Assembly: GCA_902475285.1 (NCBI GenBank)
Contig: CABRZA010000025.1
Coordinates: 1 to 19,980, forward strand
From: an uncultured Porphyromonadaceae bacterium
GTDB lineage: Bacteria > Bacteroidota > Bacteroidia > Bacteroidales > Muribaculaceae
Reading direction: 5' to 3'
DNA: 19,980 nucleotides
In this document: positions 7,241 to 14,623 of the stretch, one piece after another
Numbering within the stretch: position 1 is the first letter of the stretch
How the letters are laid out: the number at the start of each line of letters is the position of its first letter
Made by a program: the position numbers and the translations under genes
Notes under the pieces: generated by a model
Told to the model about the DNA's origin: nothing
Database searches by the model: none
Seen by the model: only the letters and a program-made list of their open reading frames with translations

Positions 7241-7330
7241 TTATTTCTTCTTATGACGATTCTTTCTCAGACGTTTTTTACGCTTGTGCGTAGCCATCTT
7301 GTGGCCTTTACGTTTTTTTCCGCTGGGCAT
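7241..7330 (-). CDS. 29-aa AURKAIP1/COX24-like (mS38-like) basic protein
   Basis: The frame encodes 29 residues, MPSGKKRKGHKMATHKRKKR followed by LRKNRHKKK. Over half are Lys, Arg or His. The pattern of KRK, HKMATHKRKKRLRKNRHK matches what I know as the AURKAIP1/COX24 domain, which in mitochondria is ribosomal small-subunit protein mS38. Very short Bacteroidota proteins of this type are annotated by that name. A ribosome- or rRNA-bound role is therefore likely but not shown here. It lies between HU and RNase E/G on the same strand, 67 nt after HU. Because it is so short, routine gene callers often miss it. The composition is extremely unlikely as chance in such GC-rich DNA: the AAA/AAG/CGT codons differ from the surroundings. 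Confidence 0.85.
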   Translation of the reverse strand: MPSGKKRKGHKMATHKRKKRLRKNRHKKK

Positions 7331-7397
7331 TGTTGTGTAACGCTTAAGGGGTTAATGAATGTGTTGGTTTTGTAGAGTCGGGAGGTAAGGGGGCCGA

Positions 7398-7676
7398 TTA
7401 GCGGTTCTTCACCTCATCCATGAACACGCGCGCGGGCTTGAACGCCGGAATTTTGTGCTCGGGGATGATGATGGTAGTCTTGGCGCTGATGTTGCGGGCC
7501 GTCTTTTCGGAGCGCACCTTGATGATGAAGCTGCCGAAGCCGCGGAGGTATACGTTTTCGCCGGAGGCAAGGCTGTCTTTCACTACTTCCATGAATGTTT
7601 CGATAGAAGTGAGCACTTGGGCTTTGTCGATGCCTGTCTTTTTGGCGATCTCGGTTACAATGTCGGCTTTAGTCAT
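7398..7676 (-). CDS. HU/IHF-family DNA-binding protein
   Basis: This 92-aa protein matches the HU fold throughout: MTKADIVTEIAKKTGIDKAQV forms the N-terminal helices, GENVYLRGFGSF the turn, and KTARNISAKTTIIIPEHKIPAFKPA the DNA-binding arm and closing strand. HU dimers bend DNA and organise the nucleoid, and can also bind RNA. It is the first gene of a minus-strand group with the miniprotein and RNase E/G. As I recall, HU and RNase E/G are also neighbours in other Bacteroidales. A near-consensus promoter lies about 50 nt upstream. Confidence 0.95.
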   Translation of the reverse strand: MTKADIVTEIAKKTGIDKAQVLTSIETFMEVVKDSLASGENVYLRGFGSFIIKVRSEKTARNISAKTTIIIPEHKIPAFKPARVFMDEVKNR

Positions 7677-7725
7677 TGTTGAAATGTTTTATACAGTTGG
7701 TGATGTTATAGTATTCTAAGGGCAA

Positions 7726-7755
7726 AAAGGATACACCATGCTTTTGCGGTGCAAA
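7726..7755 (-). promoter_or_regulatory. Promoter of the HU gene
   Basis: The minus strand has TTTG (7752-7755), an 18-nt spacer, then TATCCTTT (7726-7733), close to TTTG-N19-TAnnTTTG. The predicted start of transcription is near 7719, giving a leader of about 43 nt. The rest of 7677-7888 holds homopolymer A/T runs and a weak 5-bp stem (7833-7837 with 7851-7855) that may help end the upstream gene. Confidence 0.5.
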
Positions 7756-7888
7756 TATCGTGATTTTTTTTAAAACCTCGGCTATCCGACCGCGAAAAAA
7801 CGCTTTTTTTTGCTTTATTTATCGGAAAATGTGGCTTTTTGAGGCCTTTGAAGCCCGAATCGCACCCCGCGACCCTTTTCCGGCGCCG

Positions 7889-9769
7889 TCAGTAGGCAAG
7901 CGCACCATACCGTTTCTGAACTGCCGTCAGATATCCCGCGCGGCGCATCAGGGTGAGAAAATCGTTGTAGTACGACCGTGGAACTATCAGCATCGCGCCC
8001 TCGGCCTTGAAGCAATGCTCCGCTATCTCGCGGTTCGATACCACAAAGTCGAGCAGGCCCGGCACTTCGGGGTCGAGTTTAACCACGAGCGTCTTGTCGT
8101 CCACAGGACTGAAACTGCGGGTGCGCACCTTGGCCTCGTCGAAGAGCTCGCGCCACCGCACCGACGGCTCGGCGCACACCGTGTTGCAGAAGCTCGTGTA
8201 GAGTCCATCGATGGCCTCCGGTGTCGACGCCGCGCCAAGTATCGTCCGCACGTCCACCTTGTAGCGCCCCGCCGACAGCATCCGCCCTATGCGTTCGAGA
8301 TAAGGCTCGATAAATTTGTTCCGCTCCAGCAGCGACACTATGTGGCGCTCGTCGTCAAGGTCGAACATCACCTTCTTCCTGCCCGGGTCACCGCCGGCGA
8401 AGGTGTCGGAGTAGCCGAAGGCATAGCGTCCCAGAGCCGTGAGGCGCATGTAGCGCAGGCCGCCGAGCTCGTCGGTGACCGGAGCCGACCCGTCGACGCC
8501 AAGCTCCGCAAGACCCGTGGCGCAGAGAAGCACCAACCAGTGCACGGCGTAGGGCCGCGCCACGTCGCCGAAATAGTCGGTCACTTCGCGCGTGGACTCG
8601 CCGTCGGACACACGCAGATACCGAGAGTCGCGGAACGCGAAATTGAGCGGCAGCAAAAAAGGCGCCGTATGGTTGTTGCTCCTCACGCCGCGATAGCGGA
8701 GGAAAAAGTTGTCGAGGGCGAGCCACCCCTCCGCCGACGGTGCGACGAGCTTGCGTATTTCGGCCGAAACCGACCCGCAGAGGTAATTCGATCGGGAGAG
8801 ATATGTGAAGCCCTTCATATTCGGAAGAAGTGTTTGAAGGGCGTTGGCGCCCACAAATTGCCCCAGTCTGTCGGCCACAAACTTCCCGAAGGCCGCCGTG
8901 TCGGGAGCGCCGTCGCAGGTGCCGTCGGCAAAGCGGTAGCAGCAGTAGGCCATCACCGTCATGGCCGATGTGTCGACCGGCCCCGACACATTGGGCGGAA
9001 AAACATCGATTCTCTTTATGCCGGCTTTTCTGGCGAGCGCGCTGTAGCGCCGGAGCGTTGCAGTCTTGTCGTCGGGGGTGATATAACCGCCCAGTGCCAT
9101 CTGCGACAGGTCGACTAGCGCCTCCGACAACCCCTCTAACCCCGACACCACCGACAGTCCCTTTCCGGGCAAGCTCTCCGTCACATGCGCTTTGCCTGCA
9201 TCTTCCCCGAGGATGAAGGGTATCATCAACCGCCGGATATCCGACGAGGCAAAGAATACGGTCTTCGACTGCTGGCTCCCCGCAGAATAATAGCTACTGC
9301 GCCCTTCCTTCACCTCAAACGACGCCAGGGCCAGCGCCGGCTCGCACAGAGCGCGGCGCGACGAACCGAACACCATCGCCGGCTCGCGCCCGAGGCTCGC
9401 CGACACATCGGCATAGCTCCGCGTGCTGCCCATGAGGAGGGAGCGCCACAGCGACTTCACCGTAGCGTCGGCACGGCTGAGCGCAACAAGATTGGTGGGT
9501 ATGTACGACAGCAGTATGGCCACGCGTGCGAGCGAATCCTTCTTGGGCAGATAGCCCGACGACATAAGCATGTTGCGAAACTCGCCTTCCGCCTCCGCGT
9601 CGCCCCCGGGAGCAAATTCGATGTCGTATTGGCGAAACAGTGCCAGCGTCGGGCGGAGCACCCGCGCTATATCGTCCTTATTATATGAGTTCAGGTCGGA
9701 TGGAGCCGACTCGAACAGCTCCTTTTCTACGAAACTCAGCCTGAGGATGCCTTTTTTATCTTCTGTCAT
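7889..9769 (-). CDS. Uncharacterised 626-aa protein, possible helicase-associated C-terminal module
   Basis: I do not recognise this protein as a whole. It has no signal peptide or membrane segment, so it is probably cytoplasmic, and no Walker A motif or nuclease motif is visible. The middle part ends with LGGLRYMRLTALGRYAFG, which reads like the end of a winged-helix unit. The C terminus has SVRWRELFDEAK, then KTLVVKLDPEVPGLLDFVV, then a closing LMRRAGYL. That order resembles the C-terminal part of XPB/Ssl2 N-terminal-like 'helicase-associated' proteins, but only weakly. The start at 9769 (MTEDKKGIL) is chosen over the Met at 9784 because the promoter at 9789-9820 would start RNA at about 9783. 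It lies between the DUF308 gene and HU on the same strand. Confidence 0.8.
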   Translation of the reverse strand: MTEDKKGILRLSFVEKELFESAPSDLNSYNKDDIARVLRPTLALFRQYDIEFAPGGDAEAEGEFRNMLMSSGYLPKKDSLARVAILLSYIPTNLVALSRADATVKSLWRSLLMGSTRSYADVSASLGREPAMVFGSSRRALCEPALALASFEVKEGRSSYYSAGSQQSKTVFFASSDIRRLMIPFILGEDAGKAHVTESLPGKGLSVVSGLEGLSEALVDLSQMALGGYITPDDKTATLRRYSALARKAGIKRIDVFPPNVSGPVDTSAMTVMAYCCYRFADGTCDGAPDTAAFGKFVADRLGQFVGANALQTLLPNMKGFTYLSRSNYLCGSVSAEIRKLVAPSAEGWLALDNFFLRYRGVRSNNHTAPFLLPLNFAFRDSRYLRVSDGESTREVTDYFGDVARPYAVHWLVLLCATGLAELGVDGSAPVTDELGGLRYMRLTALGRYAFGYSDTFAGGDPGRKKVMFDLDDERHIVSLLERNKFIEPYLERIGRMLSAGRYKVDVRTILGAASTPEAIDGLYTSFCNTVCAEPSVRWRELFDEAKVRTRSFSPVDDKTLVVKLDPEVPGLLDFVVSNREIAEHCFKAEGAMLIVPRSYYNDFLTLMRRAGYLTAVQKRYGALAY

Positions 9770-9788
9770 ATCATGCGGAAACATTCCG

Positions 9789-9820
9789 CAAATTTAGCCA
9801 AAATATATTCGGCTTCCAAA
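9789..9820 (-). promoter_or_regulatory. Strong promoter for the 626-aa protein
   Basis: The minus strand has TTTG (9817-9820), a 20-nt spacer and an exact TAAATTTG (9789-9796). RNA would begin near 9783, so the usable start codon is at 9769 with a leader of only about 14 nt. The promoter fills the 48-nt gap after the DUF308 stop. Confidence 0.7.
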
Positions 9821-9832
9821 TCGCCGGGGGCG

Positions 9833-10483
9833 TCACGCCTCTTTATTCTCATCGACAGGCTTGGGAGCCTCTGTCGCAGGAGTACTTTCGACCTTGGGTT
9901 CCTCGCTCTGCGGATTCTTGGAGGCTTTGAGAAGAGCGTGATTCGTACCGCCCACTATCGAACCCTCGACCACGGTGAACACACCGAACACTATGAACGA
10001 CAGACCCGTCGTGGTCATCACCACCGTCTCGGCAGCAGTGTCGGGCTTGTGCATGAAAATGAACACCGCCGCGCCCACAAGCGCCGTAGGCACCAGGAAG
10101 AACCAGTTCGACAGCCGTGCGGGCCGCGACCCGAAAAGAAGCAGGAAAAGTTGGAACATAGCAGCAAAAAGCAGCAGAACGGCAAACATGAAGCCCGTGA
10201 GTGCCACAAAAGCCTTGCTGAAAATCAGCATCGCAAGCCCGAGCACAACAGCGGCTCCGCTTGCTATCCACCCCAACGTTGTGCCCAGCACGCCGGCACG
10301 CGAACGGCCCTGCTTGTCGCGCGATCCTAAGAAGACCGTCGTGTTGAGCACGCCCGCGCCCAGAAACAGTATGCCCGCGGCCACCACTATCCCGCCGTCG
10401 GCCAGGGCCCGACGGAAAAGCACCATCAGCACACCTACCGCGGCCACAGCAAGACCCGCGAAAATAAGATTCTTACCTTTCAT
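9833..10483 (-). CDS. DUF308-like multi-pass membrane protein
   Basis: The 216-aa protein has about six hydrophobic segments between residues 5 and 175, for example LIFAGLAVAAVGVLMVLF and ILFLGAGVLNTTVFLG, followed by a hydrophilic tail rich in Pro, Glu and Ala (about 185-216). The pattern of paired helices with small residues resembles the DUF308/HdeD-like integral membrane family, whose members are tied to acid or general stress in enterobacteria; the function here is unknown. It is the first gene of a minus-strand pair and diverges from the envelope operon across a 140-nt gap. No consensus promoter is obvious on its side of the gap; a TTTG at 10547-10550 on the minus strand lacks a proper partner. 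Confidence 0.75.
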   Translation of the reverse strand: MKGKNLIFAGLAVAAVGVLMVLFRRALADGGIVVAAGILFLGAGVLNTTVFLGSRDKQGRSRAGVLGTTLGWIASGAAVVLGLAMLIFSKAFVALTGFMFAVLLLFAAMFQLFLLLFGSRPARLSNWFFLVPTALVGAAVFIFMHKPDTAAETVVMTTTGLSFIVFGVFTVVEGSIVGGTNHALLKASKNPQSEEPKVESTPATEAPKPVDENKEA

Positions 10484-10570
10484 AATATGAAGATTTTTAT
10501 AGATGAATGTTAATTAGTTTTATAACAACACCGCGCCTCTTGCGGTTCAAACGTCACCTCGACCGATTAT

Positions 10571-10601
10571 TTTGCCGCGTATGAAAAATTGTGTACCTTT
10601 G
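10571..10601 (+). promoter_or_regulatory. Textbook promoter of the five-gene envelope operon
   Basis: TTTG (10571-10574), a 19-nt spacer (10575-10593) and TACCTTTG (10594-10601) match the Bacteroidota sigma-A consensus exactly. The start of RNA is expected near 10607, so the leader before the ATG at 10624 is about 17 nt. An out-of-frame ATG at 10614 lies in the leader. Confidence 0.85.
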
Positions 10602-10623
10602 CACCGGTAAATTATGCACCGCA

Positions 10624-11193
10624 ATGAGCACCGACCGTTCTTGCCCACCGCCCGAACCCGTCACATCGCGAGCCGCCGCCAACGGAGTCGTGATGAGCGG
10701 CTGCATACTCTTCCTCGTGCTCGCTTGCGGCTTTGCAATGTCGTCGCCACTGGCGGTGATAGCCCTCTGGGTAGGCTCGTTCGCCATGCCCGTGGTAATA
10801 TACAAGATGCTCCGCCGCAGCGCACGCCGGGCTGGCCGCCCACTCGGTTTCGCCGAGCTCTGGGCCGAAGGCATTGCCACATTTTTCCTCGGCTCACTCA
10901 TACCTGCCGTCGTGGCATACCTCCTTATTAAATATGCGTGCCCCGACTTCATCACGTTGCAGCTCGACGCCGCTACGGCTTCGCTCGAGCAAATCGGAAC
11001 GCCCGAGGCTCAAATCTGGATCGACTCACTCGACCGCCTGCAACAGCAGGGCCACATGCCCGGTGCGGCCGACGTAGCCGCAAATCTTATTTCGTTCAAC
11101 ATCGTGGCCGGCACCGTACTGTCGCTCATCGTGGCCGGGCCGGTGAGCATCGTCGCTGCCCGCAAGCCCAACGATTGCAATAAATGCCAGTAG
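10624..11193 (+). CDS. DUF4199-family membrane protein
   Basis: The 189-aa protein has about four hydrophobic segments: residues near 25-42 (SGCILFLVLACGFAM), 45-65, 85-105 (FFLGSLIPAVVAYLLIKY) and 155-180 (SFNIVAGTVLSLIVAGPVSI). The order and the position just before a GT2 glycosyltransferase are typical of DUF4199 proteins of Bacteroidota, whose function is unknown. The start at 10624 is fixed by the promoter: an upstream in-frame GTG at 10591 lies inside the -7 element and cannot be used. The stop codon overlaps the region of the next start, so translation is likely coupled. Confidence 0.8.
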   Translation: MSTDRSCPPPEPVTSRAAANGVVMSGCILFLVLACGFAMSSPLAVIALWVGSFAMPVVIYKMLRRSARRAGRPLGFAELWAEGIATFFLGSLIPAVVAYLLIKYACPDFITLQLDAATASLEQIGTPEAQIWIDSLDRLQQQGHMPGAADVAANLISFNIVAGTVLSLIVAGPVSIVAARKPNDCNKCQ

Positions 11194-11195
11194 AA

Positions 11196-12179
11196 ATGGA
11201 TATTTCGATTGTAGTACCCCTATATAATGAGGAAGAGTCCCTCCCCGAACTCTACGACTGGATTCGCCGCGTTATGGCCGACAACCGCTTCAGCTACGAA
11301 GTGATTTTCATCGACGACGGATCCACCGACTCCTCTTGGAAAGTAATCGAACGCCTTGCCGCCGACGATCCCCTACACATACGCGCCGCATCCTTCCGCC
11401 GCAACTACGGCAAGTCGCCAGCCCTCAACACCGGCTTCGCCATGGCGCGCGGAAACGTCGTAATCACCATGGACGCCGACCTCCAGGACAGCCCCGATGA
11501 GATTCCGGCCCTATACCGCATGATTGTCGACGAAGGATACGACCTCGTGTCGGGATACAAGAAGAAGCGCTACGACCCCCTCTCCAAAACAATCCCCACA
11601 AAGCTCTTCAACGCAACCGCACGCCGCGTCAGCGGCATACACAACCTCCACGACTTCAACTGCGGCCTCAAGGCATACCGCCGCGAAGTGGTGAAGCACA
11701 TCGAGGTCTACGGCGACATGCACCGCTACATACCATACCTCGCCAAGCAGGCCGGATTCTCGCGCATAGGCGAGAAAGTAGTCCAACATCAGGCCCGCAA
11801 ATACGGCAAGACCAAGTTCGGCCTCGACCGCTTCGTCAACGGCTACCTCGACCTCGCCACCCTCTGGTTCACAGGTCGCTTCGGCAAGAAACCAATGCAC
11901 TTCTTCGGCCTCCTCGGTAGCCTCATGTTCTTCCTCGGATTCGTCGCCGTCATAGTTGTGGGCGCAGCTAAGCTCTACGCCTTGCACACCCACGCACACT
12001 ACATCCTCGTCACCGACTCCCCATACTTCTACATATCCCTGGTGATGATGATATTGGGCTGCCAACTCTTCCTCGCAGGCTTCGTGGGCGAGCTCGTGGT
12101 GCGCAATTCACCCCGGCGCAACGACTACGAAATCGAAGCCCGAATCGATATCCCCGACACCGAAACTCATTCAGCGTGA
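11196..12179 (+). CDS. Membrane GT2 glycosyltransferase (polyprenyl-phosphate type)
   Basis: The 327-aa protein is a family 2 glycosyltransferase of the dolichol/undecaprenyl-phosphate type. Motifs in order: IVVPLYNEEESLPELY (about 5-20), the nucleotide-sugar site FIDDGSTDSS (about 38-47), MDADLQDSPDEIP (about 92-104), FNCGLKAYRREV, then two transmembrane segments near 235-262 and 277-300 and a short cytoplasmic tail. Members move a sugar from a nucleotide donor to a polyprenyl-phosphate carrier at the inner face of the membrane. The start MDISIVVPLY is the usual family N terminus; an ATG at 11184 inside the preceding gene would add four residues. The stop overlaps the next start by 4 nt (GTGA), so the two are coupled. 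The sugar cannot be told from the sequence. Confidence 0.92.
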   Translation: MDISIVVPLYNEEESLPELYDWIRRVMADNRFSYEVIFIDDGSTDSSWKVIERLAADDPLHIRAASFRRNYGKSPALNTGFAMARGNVVITMDADLQDSPDEIPALYRMIVDEGYDLVSGYKKKRYDPLSKTIPTKLFNATARRVSGIHNLHDFNCGLKAYRREVVKHIEVYGDMHRYIPYLAKQAGFSRIGEKVVQHQARKYGKTKFGLDRFVNGYLDLATLWFTGRFGKKPMHFFGLLGSLMFFLGFVAVIVVGAAKLYALHTHAHYILVTDSPYFYISLVMMILGCQLFLAGFVGELVVRNSPRRNDYEIEARIDIPDTETHSA

Positions 12180-12709
12180 AACCCCGACGCCTCCACTCAG
12201 CCCTCGTCGCAGCCCTGGCTCTCGCCGCGGCAGCATGCAACACGTCGGGATGCCTCGACAACCGCAGCTCCCTCCCACTGGCCGAGCTATGCGACTCCGC
12301 AACAGGCGACGCCATATCCCTCAACATCCTCGAAGTGCACGGCATCGGCGCACCGGCCGACTCGCTCCTCGTCGCCGGCGGCTCATCCGTCAGTCAGCTC
12401 TACCTCCCCATGCGCGCCTCGCGAACATCCACCGCATGGTGCTTCCACTACACACAGGAGGGTATCGACGACCCGGCCTTCAACGACACCGTGGCCTTCA
12501 CCTATGAGTCGATTCCTTTCTTCGCATCCGAAGAGTGCGGAGCCATGTACCAATACCGCATAAAGAGCTGTTCCACAACCACACACCTCATCGACTCCGT
12601 CGTCGTAGCCGACTCGCTAATCACCAACGTCGACATCGTCCGCATACGCATTTACTTCCGCACGCAGTCCGACGGCCCCGAAACTCCCGACACTCCCGAT
12701 GAAGGCTAA
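12176..12709 (+). CDS. DUF6452-family lipoprotein
   Basis: The 177-aa product starts with GTG, overlapping the glycosyltransferase stop as GTGA. Residues 1-20 form a lipoprotein signal peptide ending in AAAAC, so Cys21 would be lipidated. Just after it comes CLDNRSSLPLAELCD, like the 'C-L-N-T-S-x-L-P' start seen in DUF6452 proteins of Bacteroidota. The mature part is rich in Ser, Thr and beta-forming residues (for example VDIVRIRIYFR), and ends in a PETPDTPDEG tail. The following gene is a DUF6048 protein; as I recall, these two families are commonly neighbours, which supports the call. The biochemical role is unknown; an outer-membrane-associated pair is a reasonable guess. Confidence 0.8.
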   Translation: MKPRRLHSALVAALALAAAACNTSGCLDNRSSLPLAELCDSATGDAISLNILEVHGIGAPADSLLVAGGSSVSQLYLPMRASRTSTAWCFHYTQEGIDDPAFNDTVAFTYESIPFFASEECGAMYQYRIKSCSTTTHLIDSVVVADSLITNVDIVRIRIYFRTQSDGPETPDTPDEG

Positions 12710-13655
12710 ACTCCTCGTAATATTCACCCTTGCGGCCGTAATTCTCCTGCCCGCATGGGGGCGCGACCGGCGCCGCGTAAGCCCCGTCACCACCGGCGCC
12801 GCCCAGACTCAAGCTGTCAACGAAACACGCAACGACACCGCACGCATCAACGCAGCGCGCCGAGCCGCAGCTGGCCTAACCTACGTCAACGACAACGGAT
12901 TCACCGTATACGTCGACACCATCGACGGCACCGAGTGGATCGACTCCTCCGCCGTCCGCCGCATACCCAAGATGGAATACCCCCTCTGGGACGCCCTCGC
13001 CGTCGGCGTCAACGTATGGGACCCCATAATGCGCGCATTCGGCCAGCACTACGGCATCGCCGACGCATGGGTCGAGCTATCGCTCCACAACCGCTACAAA
13101 CCCATATTCGAAGTCGGCCTCGGAACCGCCCGCAACACCCCCGCCGGCATGAACTTCACCTACCGCTCCCCCCTCAGCGTGTTCTTCCGTCTCGGCGCTA
13201 ACTACAACTTCCTCTACAACAGCAACCCCGACTACTCCTTCTTCGCCGGCCTGCGCTACGGCTTCGCCCCGTTCAGCTTCGCCGTCGACAACGTTACCCT
13301 CGACAACCCCTACTGGCAGGAGCCCGTCACCTTCAATATCCCCTCGCAGCGCGTCACCGCCGGATGGTTCGAGTTCAACCTCGGCCTCCGCGTCAAGATA
13401 TGGGGACCCATATCGGCCGGATGGACAATACGCTACCGCACCATACTCCACGAAAGCCGCGCCTCATACGGCAAACCCTGGTACATCCCCGGCTACGGCG
13501 CTCGCAACGGTGCCATCAGCGGCAGCTTCTCGATAGTCTACACCATACCCCTCCGCCATCTGAACAAGGCAGCCCCTGCCGACGTTCTAAATGAAGACCC
13601 CGCCGACACACCGGCTCCCGACACTTCCGGCGAAGCGGAGAACACACAACCCTAA
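12699..13655 (+). CDS. DUF6048-family barrel-like envelope protein
   Basis: The 318-aa protein starts inside the previous gene (11-nt overlap). Residues 1-20 are a signal peptide (KLLVIFTLAAVILLPAWG). From about residue 85 it shows repeated amphipathic strands with aromatic ends, such as FEVGLGTAR, FFRLGANYNFLY, FFAGLRYGFAPFSF, WFEFNLGLRVKIW and GPISAGWTIRYR. This suggests an outer-membrane beta-barrel of about eight or more strands, in line with DUF6048. The C-terminal 35 residues are rich in Pro, Asp and Glu and look disordered. Its tight link to the lipoprotein gene suggests a two-part outer-membrane assembly. No function is established. Confidence 0.8.
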   Translation: MKAKLLVIFTLAAVILLPAWGRDRRRVSPVTTGAAQTQAVNETRNDTARINAARRAAAGLTYVNDNGFTVYVDTIDGTEWIDSSAVRRIPKMEYPLWDALAVGVNVWDPIMRAFGQHYGIADAWVELSLHNRYKPIFEVGLGTARNTPAGMNFTYRSPLSVFFRLGANYNFLYNSNPDYSFFAGLRYGFAPFSFAVDNVTLDNPYWQEPVTFNIPSQRVTAGWFEFNLGLRVKIWGPISAGWTIRYRTILHESRASYGKPWYIPGYGARNGAISGSFSIVYTIPLRHLNKAAPADVLNEDPADTPAPDTSGEAENTQP

Positions 13656-13659
13656 CGCA

Positions 13660-14403
13660 ATGAACAAGATAGTCATCATCGGAGCATCATCCGGCATGGG
13701 CATGCGCATAGCCACCGACTTTGCCCGCATGGGCTGGCGAGTAGGCATAGCCGCGCGCCGCGAAGACAGCCTCAAAGAAATAAAAGCCCTCTACCCCGAC
13801 CGCATCGAATACCTCACAATCGACGTCGCCGCCGAAGATGCCGTAGAGCGCTTCTACCGCCTCATCGAGCTAATCGACGGCATGGACTACCTCCTCTACG
13901 CCGCCGGTTGCGGATGGCTCAACCCCCAACTCGACGAAGCGCGCGACACCGAGACCGTCCAGACCAACGTCCTCGGCTTCACACGAATAATGAACGCCGC
14001 ATATAAGTATTTCCGCGACACCGCCAACCTCCACCGCGGGCAGATATGCGCCATCACATCCGTAGCAGGCACAAAAGGCATAGGAATCTCCGCAACATAC
14101 AGCGCCTCAAAACGCTACCAGTGGACCTACATCCAGGCCCTCGACCAACTCGCTCACCAGCAGCACGTCAACGTAGGCTTCACCGACATTCGCCCCGGCT
14201 TCGTCGACACTCCCCTACTCTCCGGCAACACCTCCTACCCACTCGAAATGAGCATCGACTACGTCGCACCCCGCATCGAGAAAGCCATGCTCCGACGCCG
14301 ACGCATAGCCGTCGTCGACGCCCGCTGGGCCGTCGTCACAGCACTCTGGCGCCTAATCCCCGACCCCCTCTGGCGCCGACTCTCCCTCACCCTCCCGAAA
14401 TAA
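13660..14403 (+). CDS. SDR-family NAD(P)-dependent oxidoreductase
   Basis: The 247-aa protein is a short-chain dehydrogenase/reductase of the classical type. The cofactor motif is GASSGMG (residues 8-14), N103 lies in TNVLGF, and the catalytic residues are S134 (TSVAG), Y147 and K151 (TYSASK). Residues DIRPGFVDTPLL are the usual loop after the active site. The start is taken at MNKIVIIGASSG, the family N terminus; an ATG at 13591 would add 23 residues that overlap the end of the DUF6048 gene. It starts 4 nt after that gene's stop and is the last gene of the operon. Substrate unknown; a sugar or lipid precursor of the envelope is plausible from context. The C terminus WRLIPDPLWRRLSLTLPK is basic and hydrophobic and may touch the membrane. 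Confidence 0.92.
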   Translation: MNKIVIIGASSGMGMRIATDFARMGWRVGIAARREDSLKEIKALYPDRIEYLTIDVAAEDAVERFYRLIELIDGMDYLLYAAGCGWLNPQLDEARDTETVQTNVLGFTRIMNAAYKYFRDTANLHRGQICAITSVAGTKGIGISATYSASKRYQWTYIQALDQLAHQQHVNVGFTDIRPGFVDTPLLSGNTSYPLEMSIDYVAPRIEKAMLRRRRIAVVDARWAVVTALWRLIPDPLWRRLSLTLPK

Positions 14404-14456
14404 TTCCAAAAATTCGTCCCCGCCGCGTCGCCAAAGCAACGCATTTATCACCCGCT

Positions 14457-14499
14457 TGAAAAAAAACACCCGATTTTTTCCCATTGGGAAAAAATCGGG
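14457..14499 (-). terminator. Long hairpin terminator of the uvrA unit
   Basis: A perfect 14-bp stem (14469-14482 with 14486-14499) has a 3-nt loop. On the minus strand it is followed by TGTTTTTTTTC. It stands 125 nt past the uvrA stop. On the plus strand only a weak T-run follows, so whether it also ends the SDR operon is unclear. Confidence 0.75.
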
Positions 14500-14521
14500 G
14501 ATAATTCCTTATAGGCCGTCG

Positions 14522-14548
14522 TAACTTTGTGGTGAAAAAACCACAAAG
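14522..14548 (+). promoter_or_regulatory. Promoter-like element overlapping a palindrome
   Basis: TAACTTTG (14522-14529) matches the Bacteroidota -7 consensus exactly, without a TTTG at -33. It overlaps a perfect 8-bp inverted repeat, CTTTGTGG (14525-14532) and CCACAAAG (14541-14548). RNA from it would run rightward into the uvrA 3' end in antisense. A second perfect 8-bp hairpin lies at 14571-14590. No plus-strand gene follows that I can support. Confidence 0.35.
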
Positions 14549-14623
14549 AATATGCGTCACAAACTAAGTGGTCGGTCGCGCTCGACCGACACCCCCATCT
14601 GGAGTGCCTATCTCTCCAATAAT

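Noticed and set aside
7761..7815. Homopolymer A/T runs before HU as a terminator or curved-DNA element
   Set aside because: The A6-CGC-T8 arrangement has only a 3-nt loop and no GC stem; it may simply be A/T-rich spacer.
7760..9118. A 452-codon plus-strand open frame opposite the 626-aa gene
   Set aside because: It has an Arg/His-rich composition with no motif, while the minus-strand frame has a fitting promoter and normal protein composition.
10530..10546. 5-bp inverted repeat between the DUF308 gene and the envelope operon, as an operator
   Set aside because: A 5-bp stem is too common in such DNA and it does not overlap a recognised promoter element.
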